From contig CAAGNU010000328.1 in assembly GCA_900771365.1 (NCBI GenBank), positions 1 through 8,697 of the forward strand: DNA of 8,697 bases. The letters are read 5' to 3'. The position numbers and the translations under genes are program-made. How positions within the stretch are numbered: position 1 is the stretch's first letter; the number at the start of each line of letters is the position of its first letter. The stretch is from Bacteroidales bacterium (GTDB lineage Bacteria > Bacteroidota > Bacteroidia > Bacteroidales > P3). The notes under the pieces are model-generated. The model did not search any database and was not told the origin of the DNA. It saw only the letters and a list, made by a program, of their open reading frames with translations. Of the stretch, positions 1 through 6,607 are shown in pieces.

Positions 1-3
1 TAC

Positions 4-36
4 AAAAAAAAGCTGACTCCTCAGGCAGGAGCCAGC
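4..36 (-). terminator. Rho-independent terminator closing the minus-strand sigma-factor operon
   Basis: Read on the minus strand, positions 36-27 and 21-12 form a 10-bp stem with one G·U pair (at 32/16) around a 5-nt loop (22-26). The stem is followed directly by eight T residues (11-4). This is the classic intrinsic terminator layout. On the plus strand the G·U pair becomes an A/C mismatch and there is no T-run, so the signal is directional. It lies about 265 bp past the stop of the last minus-strand gene (300-785), with no convincing gene between. Confidence 0.85.
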
Positions 37-299
37 CCAAATTTTAATTTTTCGAGATTTACATGTGCATGCATACTCGCGCACGCGAGGCACGAAGTTT
101 TAGCGGACAACAATAATTCATAATCGATAGATTTTATTGATGATAGCCCTTTGGATGAATTTGTTACTTGAACTTAAGTGGATCTAATGGAGGTAAGGTG
201 GTTGTTTTATGCCCTTCATGGAGTTTGTAGGGCAACATTTTTGGGGAATGGTGAGTGGATGAGGTATCTGGCCACTCGTTGTTTTTCAAAGGAGGGTGT
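37..299. other. Untranslated stretch between the last operon gene and its terminator
   Basis: I see no credible coding region here. Reading frames crossing it are short and run antisense or out of frame into the neighbouring gene. In the minus-strand transcript it would be a long 3' untranslated region. Its only notable content is a cluster of short palindromes and an alternating purine-pyrimidine tract at 61-87, listed separately. Confidence 0.5.
61..89. repeat. Alternating purine-pyrimidine tract with nested palindromes
   Basis: Positions 61-76 alternate purine and pyrimidine without a break. After one phase slip (76-77) the alternation continues through 78-87. Nested inside are ACATGT (61-66), TGCATGCA (66-73), and CTCGCG-CA-CGCGAG (76-89), whose two 6-bp arms are exact inverted copies. 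Such tracts can adopt Z-DNA or a cruciform under negative supercoiling. That is known for the sequence type but not shown here. It sits in the 3' untranslated region about 25 bp before the terminator. Confidence 0.5.
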
Positions 300-785
300 T
301 TATTGTTGCGAAGCGAGCATCTTGTTGATAAGGTGGCTGAGAACGGCATTAGCCTGACGAGCGTTCTGGCAATAGAAGATGTAGATGGTGCGGTCGAGAT
401 AGGAGACACCGATGTAGCATGTGCTTGCGGGGTTGATTTTTTCGTCTACCACAGAGATGGGTTGCGTGGGGTCGAGACTGCTTCTTTGGGCAAACATGAC
501 GCCGTCCCAACTGCTCAGTTGGGGTGCGGCGTTGTCAGAAACGATGTTCTTCCCGCTTTCGCTTGGGGCGGGGAATCCGAAATCCTTGCATAGCCCAGCC
601 CAGGATTCGAAGTTTTCGGCTTCGAGGCGTGTGACGCCGATAGTGTTGGAGGAGTCGATAGCGAACCTGTTAACGCTGGCCACGCGTATGTCGGAGCGTG
701 AGGCGTAGCGCTTGTATAGGTCGGACTGGGCTGCAGCAGAGAGGGCTATCAGGATAGCGAGCAGGGAAAGGATGCTTTTTTTCAT
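300..785 (-). CDS. Small exported protein, DUF4252-like, of a sigma/anti-sigma cassette
   Basis: The product is 161 aa. Residues 1-19 form a clear signal peptide (MKKSILSLLAILIALSAAA then Q), so it is exported to the periplasm or cell surface. The start at 785 was chosen because the frame extended up to 896 adds 37 polar residues ahead of the signal peptide and runs into the preceding gene. The mature part opens with DLYKRYASRSDIRVASVNR and contains a mixed alpha/beta pattern ending in a helix (about 140-158). This resembles the DUF4252 family, small exported Bacteroidetes proteins of unknown function often encoded after an ECF sigma factor. The match is by memory of pattern and is only moderately secure. 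It is the third gene after the sigma factor and membrane anti-sigma, 82 bp downstream, and probably shares their transcript. A role as target or modulator of that envelope response is inference. Confidence 0.75.
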   Translation of the reverse strand: MKKSILSLLAILIALSAAAQSDLYKRYASRSDIRVASVNRFAIDSSNTIGVTRLEAENFESWAGLCKDFGFPAPSESGKNIVSDNAAPQLSSWDGVMFAQRSSLDPTQPISVVDEKINPASTCYIGVSYLDRTIYIFYCQNARQANAVLSHLINKMLASQQ

Positions 786-867
786 GTTGGTAGTTGTGAT
801 AGTATAATGCTGAAACGTCGTAATATTCGTAGTAAGGTTTTTTGTCTCGGTGGGGCTCAGCGCATCA

Positions 868-1410
868 TTAGGCGTTGAGGAACTTCCAGATATCATCGAT
901 TACGTCCTCGGGTGAGCATTCGGTGTTGCACGCCACGATGGGCGAGGGGGCGAGGTGAACGTCCGAGGCAATTTCTTCGGAGAGGTTCGTAGTGGATGGC
1001 TCGACAGCCTGGATGGGCTCGGTATCTCTGGCTTGGCGGAGCTTTGATGTGGTGTCGTGGCGAATGGTGGTGGTTTTGCTATAAGCAGTCTCAGCAGCTG
1101 CGGGAAGCGGCTGTACAGGGGCTTTTTCGGACTGTACGGCGGTCGCGGTAGGAATTTCGGCCTCTGCTGTCACGGGTGAGCCTGAAAGCGTTTCTGAGGT
1201 TCCATTGTGGAGGAAGAAGAATCCCGCGACAATGAGCACGGAGGCTGCTGCCGAGATGCCGAGGCCACGCTGACGGCGGATTTGCCCTGCACGTTGGTGG
1301 GCGGCCTTCATTACATCATCGCGATGAGTGAGCATGTCGAGCTGGGTCTTCTCTTCAGGGGTGAGGCTGCCCTCGGCATGGCGGCGAAGTAAATATTCGA
1401 GGTTGTTCAT
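868..1410 (-). CDS. Single-pass membrane protein, probable anti-sigma factor
   Basis: The product is 180 aa. Residues 1-48 are cytoplasmic-type and charged, with the segment LLRRHAEGSLTPEEKTQLDML like the N-terminal helices of FecR-type and other Bacteroidetes anti-sigma factors. A basic stretch (RRQRG, 45-49) precedes one membrane helix at about 51-68, giving an N-in orientation. Residues 69-180 would be periplasmic: a low-complexity A/T/P/E-rich linker, then a short C-terminal segment with two cysteines (CNTEC) and an amphipathic end (DVIDDIWKFLNA). There is no HxxxCxxC zinc motif and no full FecR domain. The start lies only 13 bp after the stop of the ECF sigma gene, the standard position of an anti-sigma partner. 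The role is inferred from position and topology and not from a strong family match. Confidence 0.78.
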   Translation of the reverse strand: MNNLEYLLRRHAEGSLTPEEKTQLDMLTHRDDVMKAAHQRAGQIRRQRGLGISAAASVLIVAGFFFLHNGTSETLSGSPVTAEAEIPTATAVQSEKAPVQPLPAAAETAYSKTTTIRHDTTSKLRQARDTEPIQAVEPSTTNLSEEIASDVHLAPSPIVACNTECSPEDVIDDIWKFLNA

Positions 1411-1423
1411 AGTCCTGTATTTT

Positions 1424-1927
1424 TTATATGTTATTATTCGTTGTTATATCTGAGTGTTCTTTTTTTTGCAGCATCTGCTCGCGGAGCCTTTGGTGGCCAA
1501 GGCGGATGAGCTTGTTGACCAGAGGGACGGAGTAGGAAGTGCGTTTTGCAATTTCTTCTTTGGTGTAGCCTTTTACATAGTAAAGGTTGATGACATTGAG
1601 GATGCGCGGAGGCAGTTGGTCTTTGAGTTTCCAGAGTTGTGCGAGCTGTATGTCGTGGATGTTTGGTTTTTCCTCGTCTTCGGAGTAGATGTCGGGTAGG
1701 TGTCCAGTTAGTATGTACTTTTTTCGTTGTAGCATTTGCAGGCAGTTATTATAGACCACGCGGGCGCAGTATTTGCAGGGATCTTTCACAAAGATGCGCG
1801 ACATGGTAGTTGCGAGGGCATCTTGGACAGCATCTTCCACATCCGCTTGGTTGTGGAGCATGTCGAACGCTATCGTGTAGAAGTCGAGATAGTGGTCGGC
1901 GAGCATCTGTTTGTCATGTTCGTGCAT
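1424..1927 (-). CDS. ECF-type RNA polymerase sigma factor (sigma-70 family)
   Basis: The product is 167 aa, the usual size for an ECF sigma factor. Sigma region 2 covers about residues 8-70. Its helix FDMLHNQADVEDAVQDALAT matches the core-polymerase-binding segment, where family members read as 'D-A-EDLVQ-F'. After a short acidic linker (about 78-92), sigma region 4 covers about 97-150, with the helix-turn-helix YTKEEIAKRTSYSVPLVNKL that would read the -35 box. No extra C-terminal domain is present. It directs RNA polymerase to a small regulon, normally held inactive by a membrane anti-sigma. The next gene, 13 bp downstream, fits that partner. A TATCTTTA at 1956-1949 upstream could be a -7 element, but I find no good -33 partner, so the promoter is open. 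Autoregulation is common in this class but not visible here. Confidence 0.93.
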   Translation of the reverse strand: MHEHDKQMLADHYLDFYTIAFDMLHNQADVEDAVQDALATTMSRIFVKDPCKYCARVVYNNCLQMLQRKKYILTGHLPDIYSEDEEKPNIHDIQLAQLWKLKDQLPPRILNVINLYYVKGYTKEEIAKRTSYSVPLVNKLIRLGHQRLREQMLQKKEHSDITTNNNI

Positions 1928-1999
1928 AGTCTTTGTCTGCGTTTACTATAAAGATACATTGCTACCGAAATTTATACACTTACCCCCTATTTTTTAACA

Positions 2000-2437
2000 T
2001 CATTTATGATAGAATGGTAATTTTTTTAACAATTGGAGCTTTTTTTGGTCAAAATCGACATGGCAGATGATACTTTGCGGGCCGTTGGTGAGAAGGAGGT
2101 AAGGGACGCGGAGAACGAGGTTGTAGCGCGAGGCTTGGTCGAGGACTTTTTGAGTGATGGGGACGCTTTCCTGCTTGCATTCTACGATGATGAAGGGGCG
2201 GACTTGTGCGTCATAGACTACGATGTCGCAGCGGCGCGTCATGCCGTTGAGGGTGATGGCTCCTTCCACTTGGATGAGCTCGAGAGGGTAGCCGAGGTTG
2301 TAGTGGAGGTTGTGGATGACGTTCTGTCGCACCCACTCCTCGGGCGTGAGGGCCACATAGCGGCCTCGAACGATGTCGAAGACCTCTAAGCGGCCCTTTT
2401 GCTCGCGGATATCAATATTCGCCTTCTGAGGAGTCAT
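2000..2437 (-). CDS. Small HsdR-N-terminal-like PD-(D/E)xK protein
   Basis: The product is 145 aa with no signal peptide or membrane segment, so it is cytoplasmic. Family features are ALTPEEWVRQN (29-39), then the nuclease-fold signature: RCDIVVYD with Asp71, followed by PFIIVECKQ with Glu86 and Lys88. This gives a D-(14)-E-x-K arrangement of the PD-(D/E)xK fold. It matches stand-alone proteins annotated as type I restriction enzyme R N-terminal domain (HSDR_N_2). Those lack the helicase, and no hsdM or hsdS lies here, so this is not a restriction system. The cellular role of the family is unknown to me, and DNA cleavage is untested inference. The start ATG lies inside the end of the receptor gene (26-bp overlap, different frame), so translation is probably coupled. 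No terminator hairpin follows, leaving read-through to the sigma gene possible. Confidence 0.88.
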   Translation of the reverse strand: MTPQKANIDIREQKGRLEVFDIVRGRYVALTPEEWVRQNVIHNLHYNLGYPLELIQVEGAITLNGMTRRCDIVVYDAQVRPFIIVECKQESVPITQKVLDQASRYNLVLRVPYLLLTNGPQSIICHVDFDQKKLQLLKKLPFYHK

Positions 2438-4976
2438 CTTCGTCCATTGTGCGTGGCTTCTGCTTAAGACCGTTGTTGATCTTGTAGGCGAAGCCGATAG
2501 TTATGGTGGGGGAGATGCGGCGAGAGCGTACTATGCGGTTGAGTTGTTCGGTGTGGGTCTCGTGACCCCAGCCGCTGGTGGCGAAGAGGTCTCCGATGCG
2601 GAGGTTGACGGTGCCGCGATGCTGGAGGATGTCCTTCTTGACGGCGAGGTCGAACCAGAAGGAGGAGAACATGGTGGTCTGGAGGTCGAGCCAGGGAGCG
2701 AAATACTGGCCGGAGAATTGGATGGTCCAGTCTTTGGGGAGGTTCATGAAGGAGGTGAACTTGCCGCTGGCTTGGAAGGCGTCGGTCTTCTTGTCGTCGA
2801 GGAGGGCGGTGCCCTCGATGGTGCTGTGGTAGAGGTTGAGGGAGGCGTTGAGCTTCCACCATTTGAAGACCTGCCAGTCAACGATGAATTCGAGGCCGTA
2901 GTTGAAGCCGCGGTCGAGGTTCTGCCAGGTGCTGGCCCAGTAGCCGTCGTATTGGTCGTTGTAGGGCATCCACCAGGAGTAGCGCTGGTTGGTGACGGAG
3001 TCCCAGACATAGCCGTAGCGGGTCATCATGTTATTGGTCTGGCGGTAGTAGGCGCAGGTGTAGATGTTCCACTTGTCGAGGCTGAGGTTATAGGAGAGCT
3101 CGAAGGCGTTGGTGAACTCGGGGTCGAGGTTGGGGTTGCCGAAGGAGAGCTCCTGGCCTTCGCGCACATCGAGGTAGGGGTTGAGGTCCCACATGTGGGG
3201 ACGGCGCACGCGGCGGCTGTAGGAGAGCTGCATGCTGTTGCTCTTGTTGAACTCGTAGGAGAGGTGGAGGGTGGGGTAGGGCTCCCAGTAGCTTTTGCGC
3301 ACAGAGTCGGCGGCGGGGTGGTTGACGTCGTAGCCGAGGAGGTAGGCATATTCCACGCGGAGGCCGCCCTGGGCTGAGAGCTTGTCGGTAATCTTGCCGC
3401 CCACGGTGGCATACACGGCATGGGTCTGCTGGTTGTAGTTGAAATGGGTGGAAGAGATGCTGTCGTAGTAGCGGCTGAGGCCGAAGAAAGGTGGACGGGC
3501 TTGATATTCAGTGCGATAGTAGTCTGCGTTCTGGTCGGGCCAGTCGAGACGGCCTTCGTAGCCAGTCTCGAATTTCCACTTCTCGGCGAAGGGGTGGACA
3601 TAGTTGAGCTTGAGGTTGAGGGCTTTGTGGAAGTTCTCGCTCAGGCTTTCGCGGAGGTAGTAGTTGTTCCAGTTGGGGTTGATGCCGTTGAAGACGCAGT
3701 TTTGGTAGCGTTGTTCCTGGGTGCCGTCGCCCAGCACATGGCGCATCGAGAAGGTGGCATCGGCTGTGAGTTCGCGGTCCTTCTCGTCAAACTTCTTGAT
3801 GTAGCTGAGATTGAAGGAATGGTTGATGTTGCGGTTGTAGTTGGTGTCGAGCTGCTCATAGTCGAGGAAATGGTTCTCGTTGAGGAGGTCGGTAGAGAAG
3901 ATCTGGCTGGAGCGGTTGCGGAGGCCGCCGCGCATCTGGTAGGAGAGGAGGAGGCTGTTCTTGTCGTTGAAATAGTATTCGCCGCCAATCTTCATGCTGC
4001 CCATGTAGTTGCGACGGATGCTGTACTGGTCGAGGCTGTCGTGGCTCCAGGCGGCGCCGTTTCTGAGGCGCTCTATGTTGCTGTGGCCCACGCTGCCGCG
4101 GCTGCGCATACCGCCGTCGAGGGTGAAGAAGAGGTTGTACTTCTCGGTGGTGTAGTTGAGGTTGATGCTTCCCATCGTCGAGGGGATGAACTGCGGCATC
4201 TGCTCAGGGATCATGAAGGGCAGGGGGGCGGTGCCGTTGAGGTTGACCATGCCGTTGAGGCCGAGGGCTGCGGCGGTCTTCTCTTTGAGTTTGAGGTTGA
4301 TGATGCCCGACATGCCTTCGGGGTCGTACTTGGCCGAGGGGTTGGTGATGACCTCGACGCTCTCCACCGTGCTGGCGGGTATCTGTTCGAGGAGGGTCTC
4401 GAGGTCGTTGCCCATAAGCTCGTAGGGGCGGCCGTTGATGAGCACCTTCACGTTCGAGGAGCCGCGGAGGGTCACGTTGCCGTCATTATCTACCGACACG
4501 CTGGGCACGTTCTGCAGCACCTCAGTGGCGGTGCCGCCCGAGGTGACGAGGTTCTTATCCACGTTCACCACGCGTTTGTCGAGTTGGTATTCCACCATGG
4601 TGCGCTCTGCGCTCACCACCACTTCGTCCATCATCATGGCGCCAGGGGTGATGAGTATCTTGCCGAGGTTGGCCGAAGGGTTCTTGGCAGTGAGCACCAC
4701 GTTCTTGGGGTGGAAATAGGTGGTGTAGCCCATGAAGGAGACGCGGACGATATAGGAGCCGTAGGCTGCCTTGGTTGTGAAAGAGCCGTTGCTTTGGCTG
4801 ATGGTGCCTGCTACCATGGAGGAGTCGGAGGCTTTGAGCACGGCCACGGTGGCATATTCCACGGCCTTGCCGGATTTGCTGTCGAACACGCGGCCTGAGA
4901 TGGTGCCCTGCGCGAGGGCTTGGGAGGCGAAGGCTGTGAGGCAGCAGAGGATGATAAGGTGCTTTAGTTTAATCAT
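2412..4976 (-). CDS. TonB-dependent-receptor-like outer membrane protein (CarboxypepD_reg, plug, beta-barrel)
   Basis: The product is 854 aa. A signal peptide (1-22, ending ALA before QG) directs export. Residues about 25-105 are a carboxypeptidase-regulatory-like beta-sandwich (GTISGRVFDSKSGKAVEYAT ... VSFMGY). Residues about 117-230 are the plug domain, with DEVVVSAER, VLQNVPSVSVD, GNVTLRG, VLINGRP and the typical end SVEVITNPSAKYDPEGMSGI. The rest, about 240-835, is an aromatic-rich beta-barrel of the OMP_b-brl_3 type. The sequence GQELSFGNPNLDPEFTNAFELS is a family hallmark, as is the YSRRVRRP segment before it. No SusD-like lipoprotein gene is adjacent, so it is not a SusC/SusD glycan pair; the substrate is unknown. 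The barrel is followed by about 20 residues ending in an acidic tail (DEDDSSEGEY), unusual for barrels that end on an aromatic residue. It starts 60 bp after the PAS gene and overlaps the next gene. Confidence 0.93.
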   Translation of the reverse strand: MIKLKHLIILCCLTAFASQALAQGTISGRVFDSKSGKAVEYATVAVLKASDSSMVAGTISQSNGSFTTKAAYGSYIVRVSFMGYTTYFHPKNVVLTAKNPSANLGKILITPGAMMMDEVVVSAERTMVEYQLDKRVVNVDKNLVTSGGTATEVLQNVPSVSVDNDGNVTLRGSSNVKVLINGRPYELMGNDLETLLEQIPASTVESVEVITNPSAKYDPEGMSGIINLKLKEKTAAALGLNGMVNLNGTAPLPFMIPEQMPQFIPSTMGSINLNYTTEKYNLFFTLDGGMRSRGSVGHSNIERLRNGAAWSHDSLDQYSIRRNYMGSMKIGGEYYFNDKNSLLLSYQMRGGLRNRSSQIFSTDLLNENHFLDYEQLDTNYNRNINHSFNLSYIKKFDEKDRELTADATFSMRHVLGDGTQEQRYQNCVFNGINPNWNNYYLRESLSENFHKALNLKLNYVHPFAEKWKFETGYEGRLDWPDQNADYYRTEYQARPPFFGLSRYYDSISSTHFNYNQQTHAVYATVGGKITDKLSAQGGLRVEYAYLLGYDVNHPAADSVRKSYWEPYPTLHLSYEFNKSNSMQLSYSRRVRRPHMWDLNPYLDVREGQELSFGNPNLDPEFTNAFELSYNLSLDKWNIYTCAYYRQTNNMMTRYGYVWDSVTNQRYSWWMPYNDQYDGYWASTWQNLDRGFNYGLEFIVDWQVFKWWKLNASLNLYHSTIEGTALLDDKKTDAFQASGKFTSFMNLPKDWTIQFSGQYFAPWLDLQTTMFSSFWFDLAVKKDILQHRGTVNLRIGDLFATSGWGHETHTEQLNRIVRSRRISPTITIGFAYKINNGLKQKPRTMDEDDSSEGEY

Positions 4977-5036
4977 TTCTTTTCTTATGATAATAAGTGT
5001 GTTTCCTTTTTTTCGCTGGCTTTTGTTGTCTGCGGG

Positions 5037-5381
5037 TTACTGCTCTTTGGGCTGTCTGACATAGTGGGGCATGTCGAAGGGTATAGGCAGCGAGAGCTCT
5101 ATGAGGCCGCCAAACTCTTCGCCGTCGTACCAGGGCACCTGGTAGATGAGCTTCTTCACGCCCTTCTTCTCTATGGTGTAGGCATTGAGCTTCTCGTGGT
5201 CGAGGAGGTCTTTCAAGATGGCAGCGGCACGCTCGGGGTGGCAGCCGAAGAGGTTGTTGCCGATAATCTTCTTGCCTTCGCTGTTCACGTCGGCGGAGCG
5301 GGCGTTCATGTCGAGGATGTTGCCCTCCTTGTCGCACACGGTGATGGCCACGCCCTTCAGTCCTTCAAAATACTTGTCCAT
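5037..5381 (-). CDS. Single-domain PAS protein
   Basis: The product is 114 aa from the chosen start, MDKYFEGLKGVAITVCDKEG. The frame is open 32 codons further upstream, but that part crosses an inverted repeat and looks non-coding, so the inner ATG is preferred. The whole protein is one PAS fold: VAITVCDKEGNILDMNARSA is the usual first strands and helix ('vcd.dG.I.y.N'), NNLFGCHPERAAAILKDLL the middle helices, and the last strands carry KKLIYQVPWYDG and GGLIELSLPIPF. There is no kinase, GGDEF or DNA-binding output domain, signal peptide or membrane segment. Conserved small PAS proteins of this kind exist in Bacteroidales, but their ligand and partner are not known to me. It lies between ptb and the receptor gene on the same strand. 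A link to redox or metabolite sensing is inference. Confidence 0.87.
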   Translation of the reverse strand: MDKYFEGLKGVAITVCDKEGNILDMNARSADVNSEGKKIIGNNLFGCHPERAAAILKDLLDHEKLNAYTIEKKGVKKLIYQVPWYDGEEFGGLIELSLPIPFDMPHYVRQPKEQ

Positions 5382-5425
5382 GATGGAGATATAGATAGTC
5401 GGTGAAAAATTCTGTTTAAGACTAG

Positions 5426-5473
5426 AAGATTGGAAGACAGAAAGCTGTTGAGGCCTTCGCATCTTCCAATCTT
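5426..5473. repeat. Perfect 12-bp inverted repeat between ptb and the PAS gene
   Basis: AAGATTGGAAGA at 5426-5437 is matched exactly, inverted, by TCTTCCAATCTT at 5462-5473, with a 24-nt spacer. It occupies the centre of the 113-bp ptb-PAS gap. In the minus-strand transcript no T-run follows the stem, so it is not a standard intrinsic terminator. It could be an RNA processing or stability hairpin, an operator, or an attenuator. The function is unknown. Confidence 0.6.
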
Positions 5474-5494
5474 TCAAATAGTATGGTTCAAGCC

Positions 5495-6403
5495 TTATTT
5501 AGCGTTGATAGCTGCCAGAGCGATGCTGTAGAGCTTGGTCTTAGCGCTGTCGCCACGGCTGGTGAGGATGCAAGGAACCTTGGCGCCCACAACCATGCAT
5601 GCCAGCTCGGCGCCGCCGAACTTGGTGCAAGCCTTGTAGAACACGTTGCCGCTCTCGATGTTGGGGAAGAGGATGCAGTCTGCGTCGCCTGCCACCTCGC
5701 CGCCGACCTTCTTGGTCTTGGCGCTTTCGGCATCGATAGCCACGTCGAGGGCGAGAGGACCGTCGATGACGGCGCCCTTGATCTGGCCGCGCTCACCCAT
5801 CTTGCTGATGATGGCAGCCTCTACACATGCGGGCATACCCGTGGAGACCTGCTCGGTAGCAGCCAGCACGGCCACCTTGGGCTTGGCAATCTCCAGGCTC
5901 TTAGCGGTGCTGATGAGGTAGGAGAGGATCTGCTGTTTCTGCTTCATATCGGGAGCGGGCACGATAGCTACGTCGGAGCAGACGAGCAGCTTGTGGTAGC
6001 GGGGCACCTCGAAGACGGCCATGTGGGTCAGCATGTCGTTCTTCTTGCCGGGCATGAGGCCGGTCTCCTTGTTGAGGATGGCGCGCATATACTTGTCGGT
6101 CGAGAGCAGGCCCTTCATGAGGATGTCGCCCTTGCCTTCGCGGATGAGAGCCACAGCCTTCACGCCGGCCTTGGTCTCGTCAGCTTCCTGCACGAGTTCG
6201 AACTTGTTGACGTCGATACCTTCCTCGGCGCAAACCTGCTTGATGGTCTCGATGTCGCCCACGAGGGTGGCATCCACGATACCTTTGTCGATAGCGGCGC
6301 TGACGGCACCGATAGTATGAGAATCATTGGCGTATGCAGCCACAAGTCTTTTCTTTCCCTTGGTCTTGACCAGTTCCAGAAGATCATCTAATTTTGTAAT
6401 CAT
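5495..6403 (-). CDS. ptb: Phosphate butyryltransferase (phosphotransbutyrylase)
   Basis: The product is 302 aa, the normal Ptb length and shorter than Pta-type phosphate acetyltransferases. It catalyses reversible transfer of an acyl group between CoA and phosphate (butyryl-CoA + Pi to butyryl-phosphate + CoA) in the cytoplasm. One PTA_PTB domain spans the chain. Typical segments are GDILMKGLLSTDKYMRAIL (92-110, 'LMKGL.ST..flrAvLn'), the HMAVFEVPRYHKLLVCSDVA stretch (127-146), the APD at 150-152, AATEQVSTGMPACVEAA (181-197), GAVIDGPLALDVA (210-222), PNIESGN (247-253), and the C-terminal TSRGDSAKTKLYSIALA. In Bacteroidales ptb is often paired with butyrate kinase (buk). Here the next gene is a PAS protein and none of the neighbours is a kinase. 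It has a good upstream promoter (6462-6494) with a leader of roughly 50 nt. Activity on branched-chain acyl-CoA is possible from family knowledge. Confidence 0.93.
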   Translation of the reverse strand: MITKLDDLLELVKTKGKKRLVAAYANDSHTIGAVSAAIDKGIVDATLVGDIETIKQVCAEEGIDVNKFELVQEADETKAGVKAVALIREGKGDILMKGLLSTDKYMRAILNKETGLMPGKKNDMLTHMAVFEVPRYHKLLVCSDVAIVPAPDMKQKQQILSYLISTAKSLEIAKPKVAVLAATEQVSTGMPACVEAAIISKMGERGQIKGAVIDGPLALDVAIDAESAKTKKVGGEVAGDADCILFPNIESGNVFYKACTKFGGAELACMVVGAKVPCILTSRGDSAKTKLYSIALAAINAK

Positions 6404-6461
6404 CTTGATGTGAATTTATTATGAATATTATATTATTAATTTCGTCTCAAATCCGAAGTTG

Positions 6462-6494
6462 CAAAGATACAAAAAAAATCTCATACTTCTCAAA
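6462..6494 (-). promoter_or_regulatory. Bacteroidetes sigma-A promoter for ptb
   Basis: On the minus strand a TTTG (6494-6491) is followed after 21 nt by TATCTTTG (6469-6462). This is an excellent match to the Bacteroidetes vegetative promoter (TTTG, about 19-21 nt, TAnnTTTG). Transcription would start near 6455, giving a leader of about 50 nt before the ptb ATG at 6403. The -33 element lies inside the first copy of the adjacent tandem repeat, so anything binding that repeat could affect this promoter. Confidence 0.82.
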
Positions 6495-6564
6495 TTTTTC
6501 TCGGTTATACCCGTAAAAACTTATATTTTTCTCAGACTTTTCTCGGCTATACCCATAAAAACTT
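6488..6564. repeat. Two-copy tandem repeat (period 42 bp) overlapping the ptb promoter
   Basis: Positions 6488-6522 and 6530-6564 are 35-nt direct repeats with 4 mismatches, spaced exactly 42 bp apart. The core is TTTTCTCGG(T/C)TATACCC followed by (G/A)TAAAAACTT. The promoter-proximal copy contains the ptb -33 TTTG; the distal copy lacks it. A 42-bp period is four helical turns, so both copies face the same side of the DNA, as paired regulator sites often do. It could also be a dispersed genomic repeat. Confidence 0.75.
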
Positions 6565-6607
6565 GCGAAATCATACATAGATATCAGAGGCGTCTATATA
6601 AGTTGTT

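Noticed and set aside
786..896. Longer N-terminus (37 extra residues) for the exported gene ending at 300
   Set aside because: The extension is S/T/N-rich, overlaps the end of the anti-sigma gene, and would bury a perfect signal peptide internally.
1949..1956. TATCTTTA as promoter -7 element for the sigma gene
   Set aside because: It is close to TAnnTTTG, but there is no TTTG-like -33 element at 19-22 nt upstream, so it is not listed as a feature.
2544..3377. 277-codon open frame on the plus strand opposite the receptor gene
   Set aside because: It is the same antisense effect: repetitive V/E/G composition and no domain-like pattern.
3420..4898. 492-codon open frame on the plus strand opposite the receptor gene
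   Set aside because: Its translation is a low-complexity V/E/G/A/H-rich chain with no motif. It is the antisense image of a G/C-rich, codon-biased gene with strong family evidence on the minus strand.
5382..5477. Longer N-terminus (32 extra residues) for the PAS protein
   Set aside because: It is translated through the inverted repeat and has no PAS-like sequence. MDKYFEG fits the start of this small PAS family.
5483..6391. 302-codon plus-strand frame covering almost all of ptb
   Set aside because: It mirrors ptb base for base. The minus strand carries unmistakable Ptb motifs, while this frame has only L/V/D/H/G-rich sequence.
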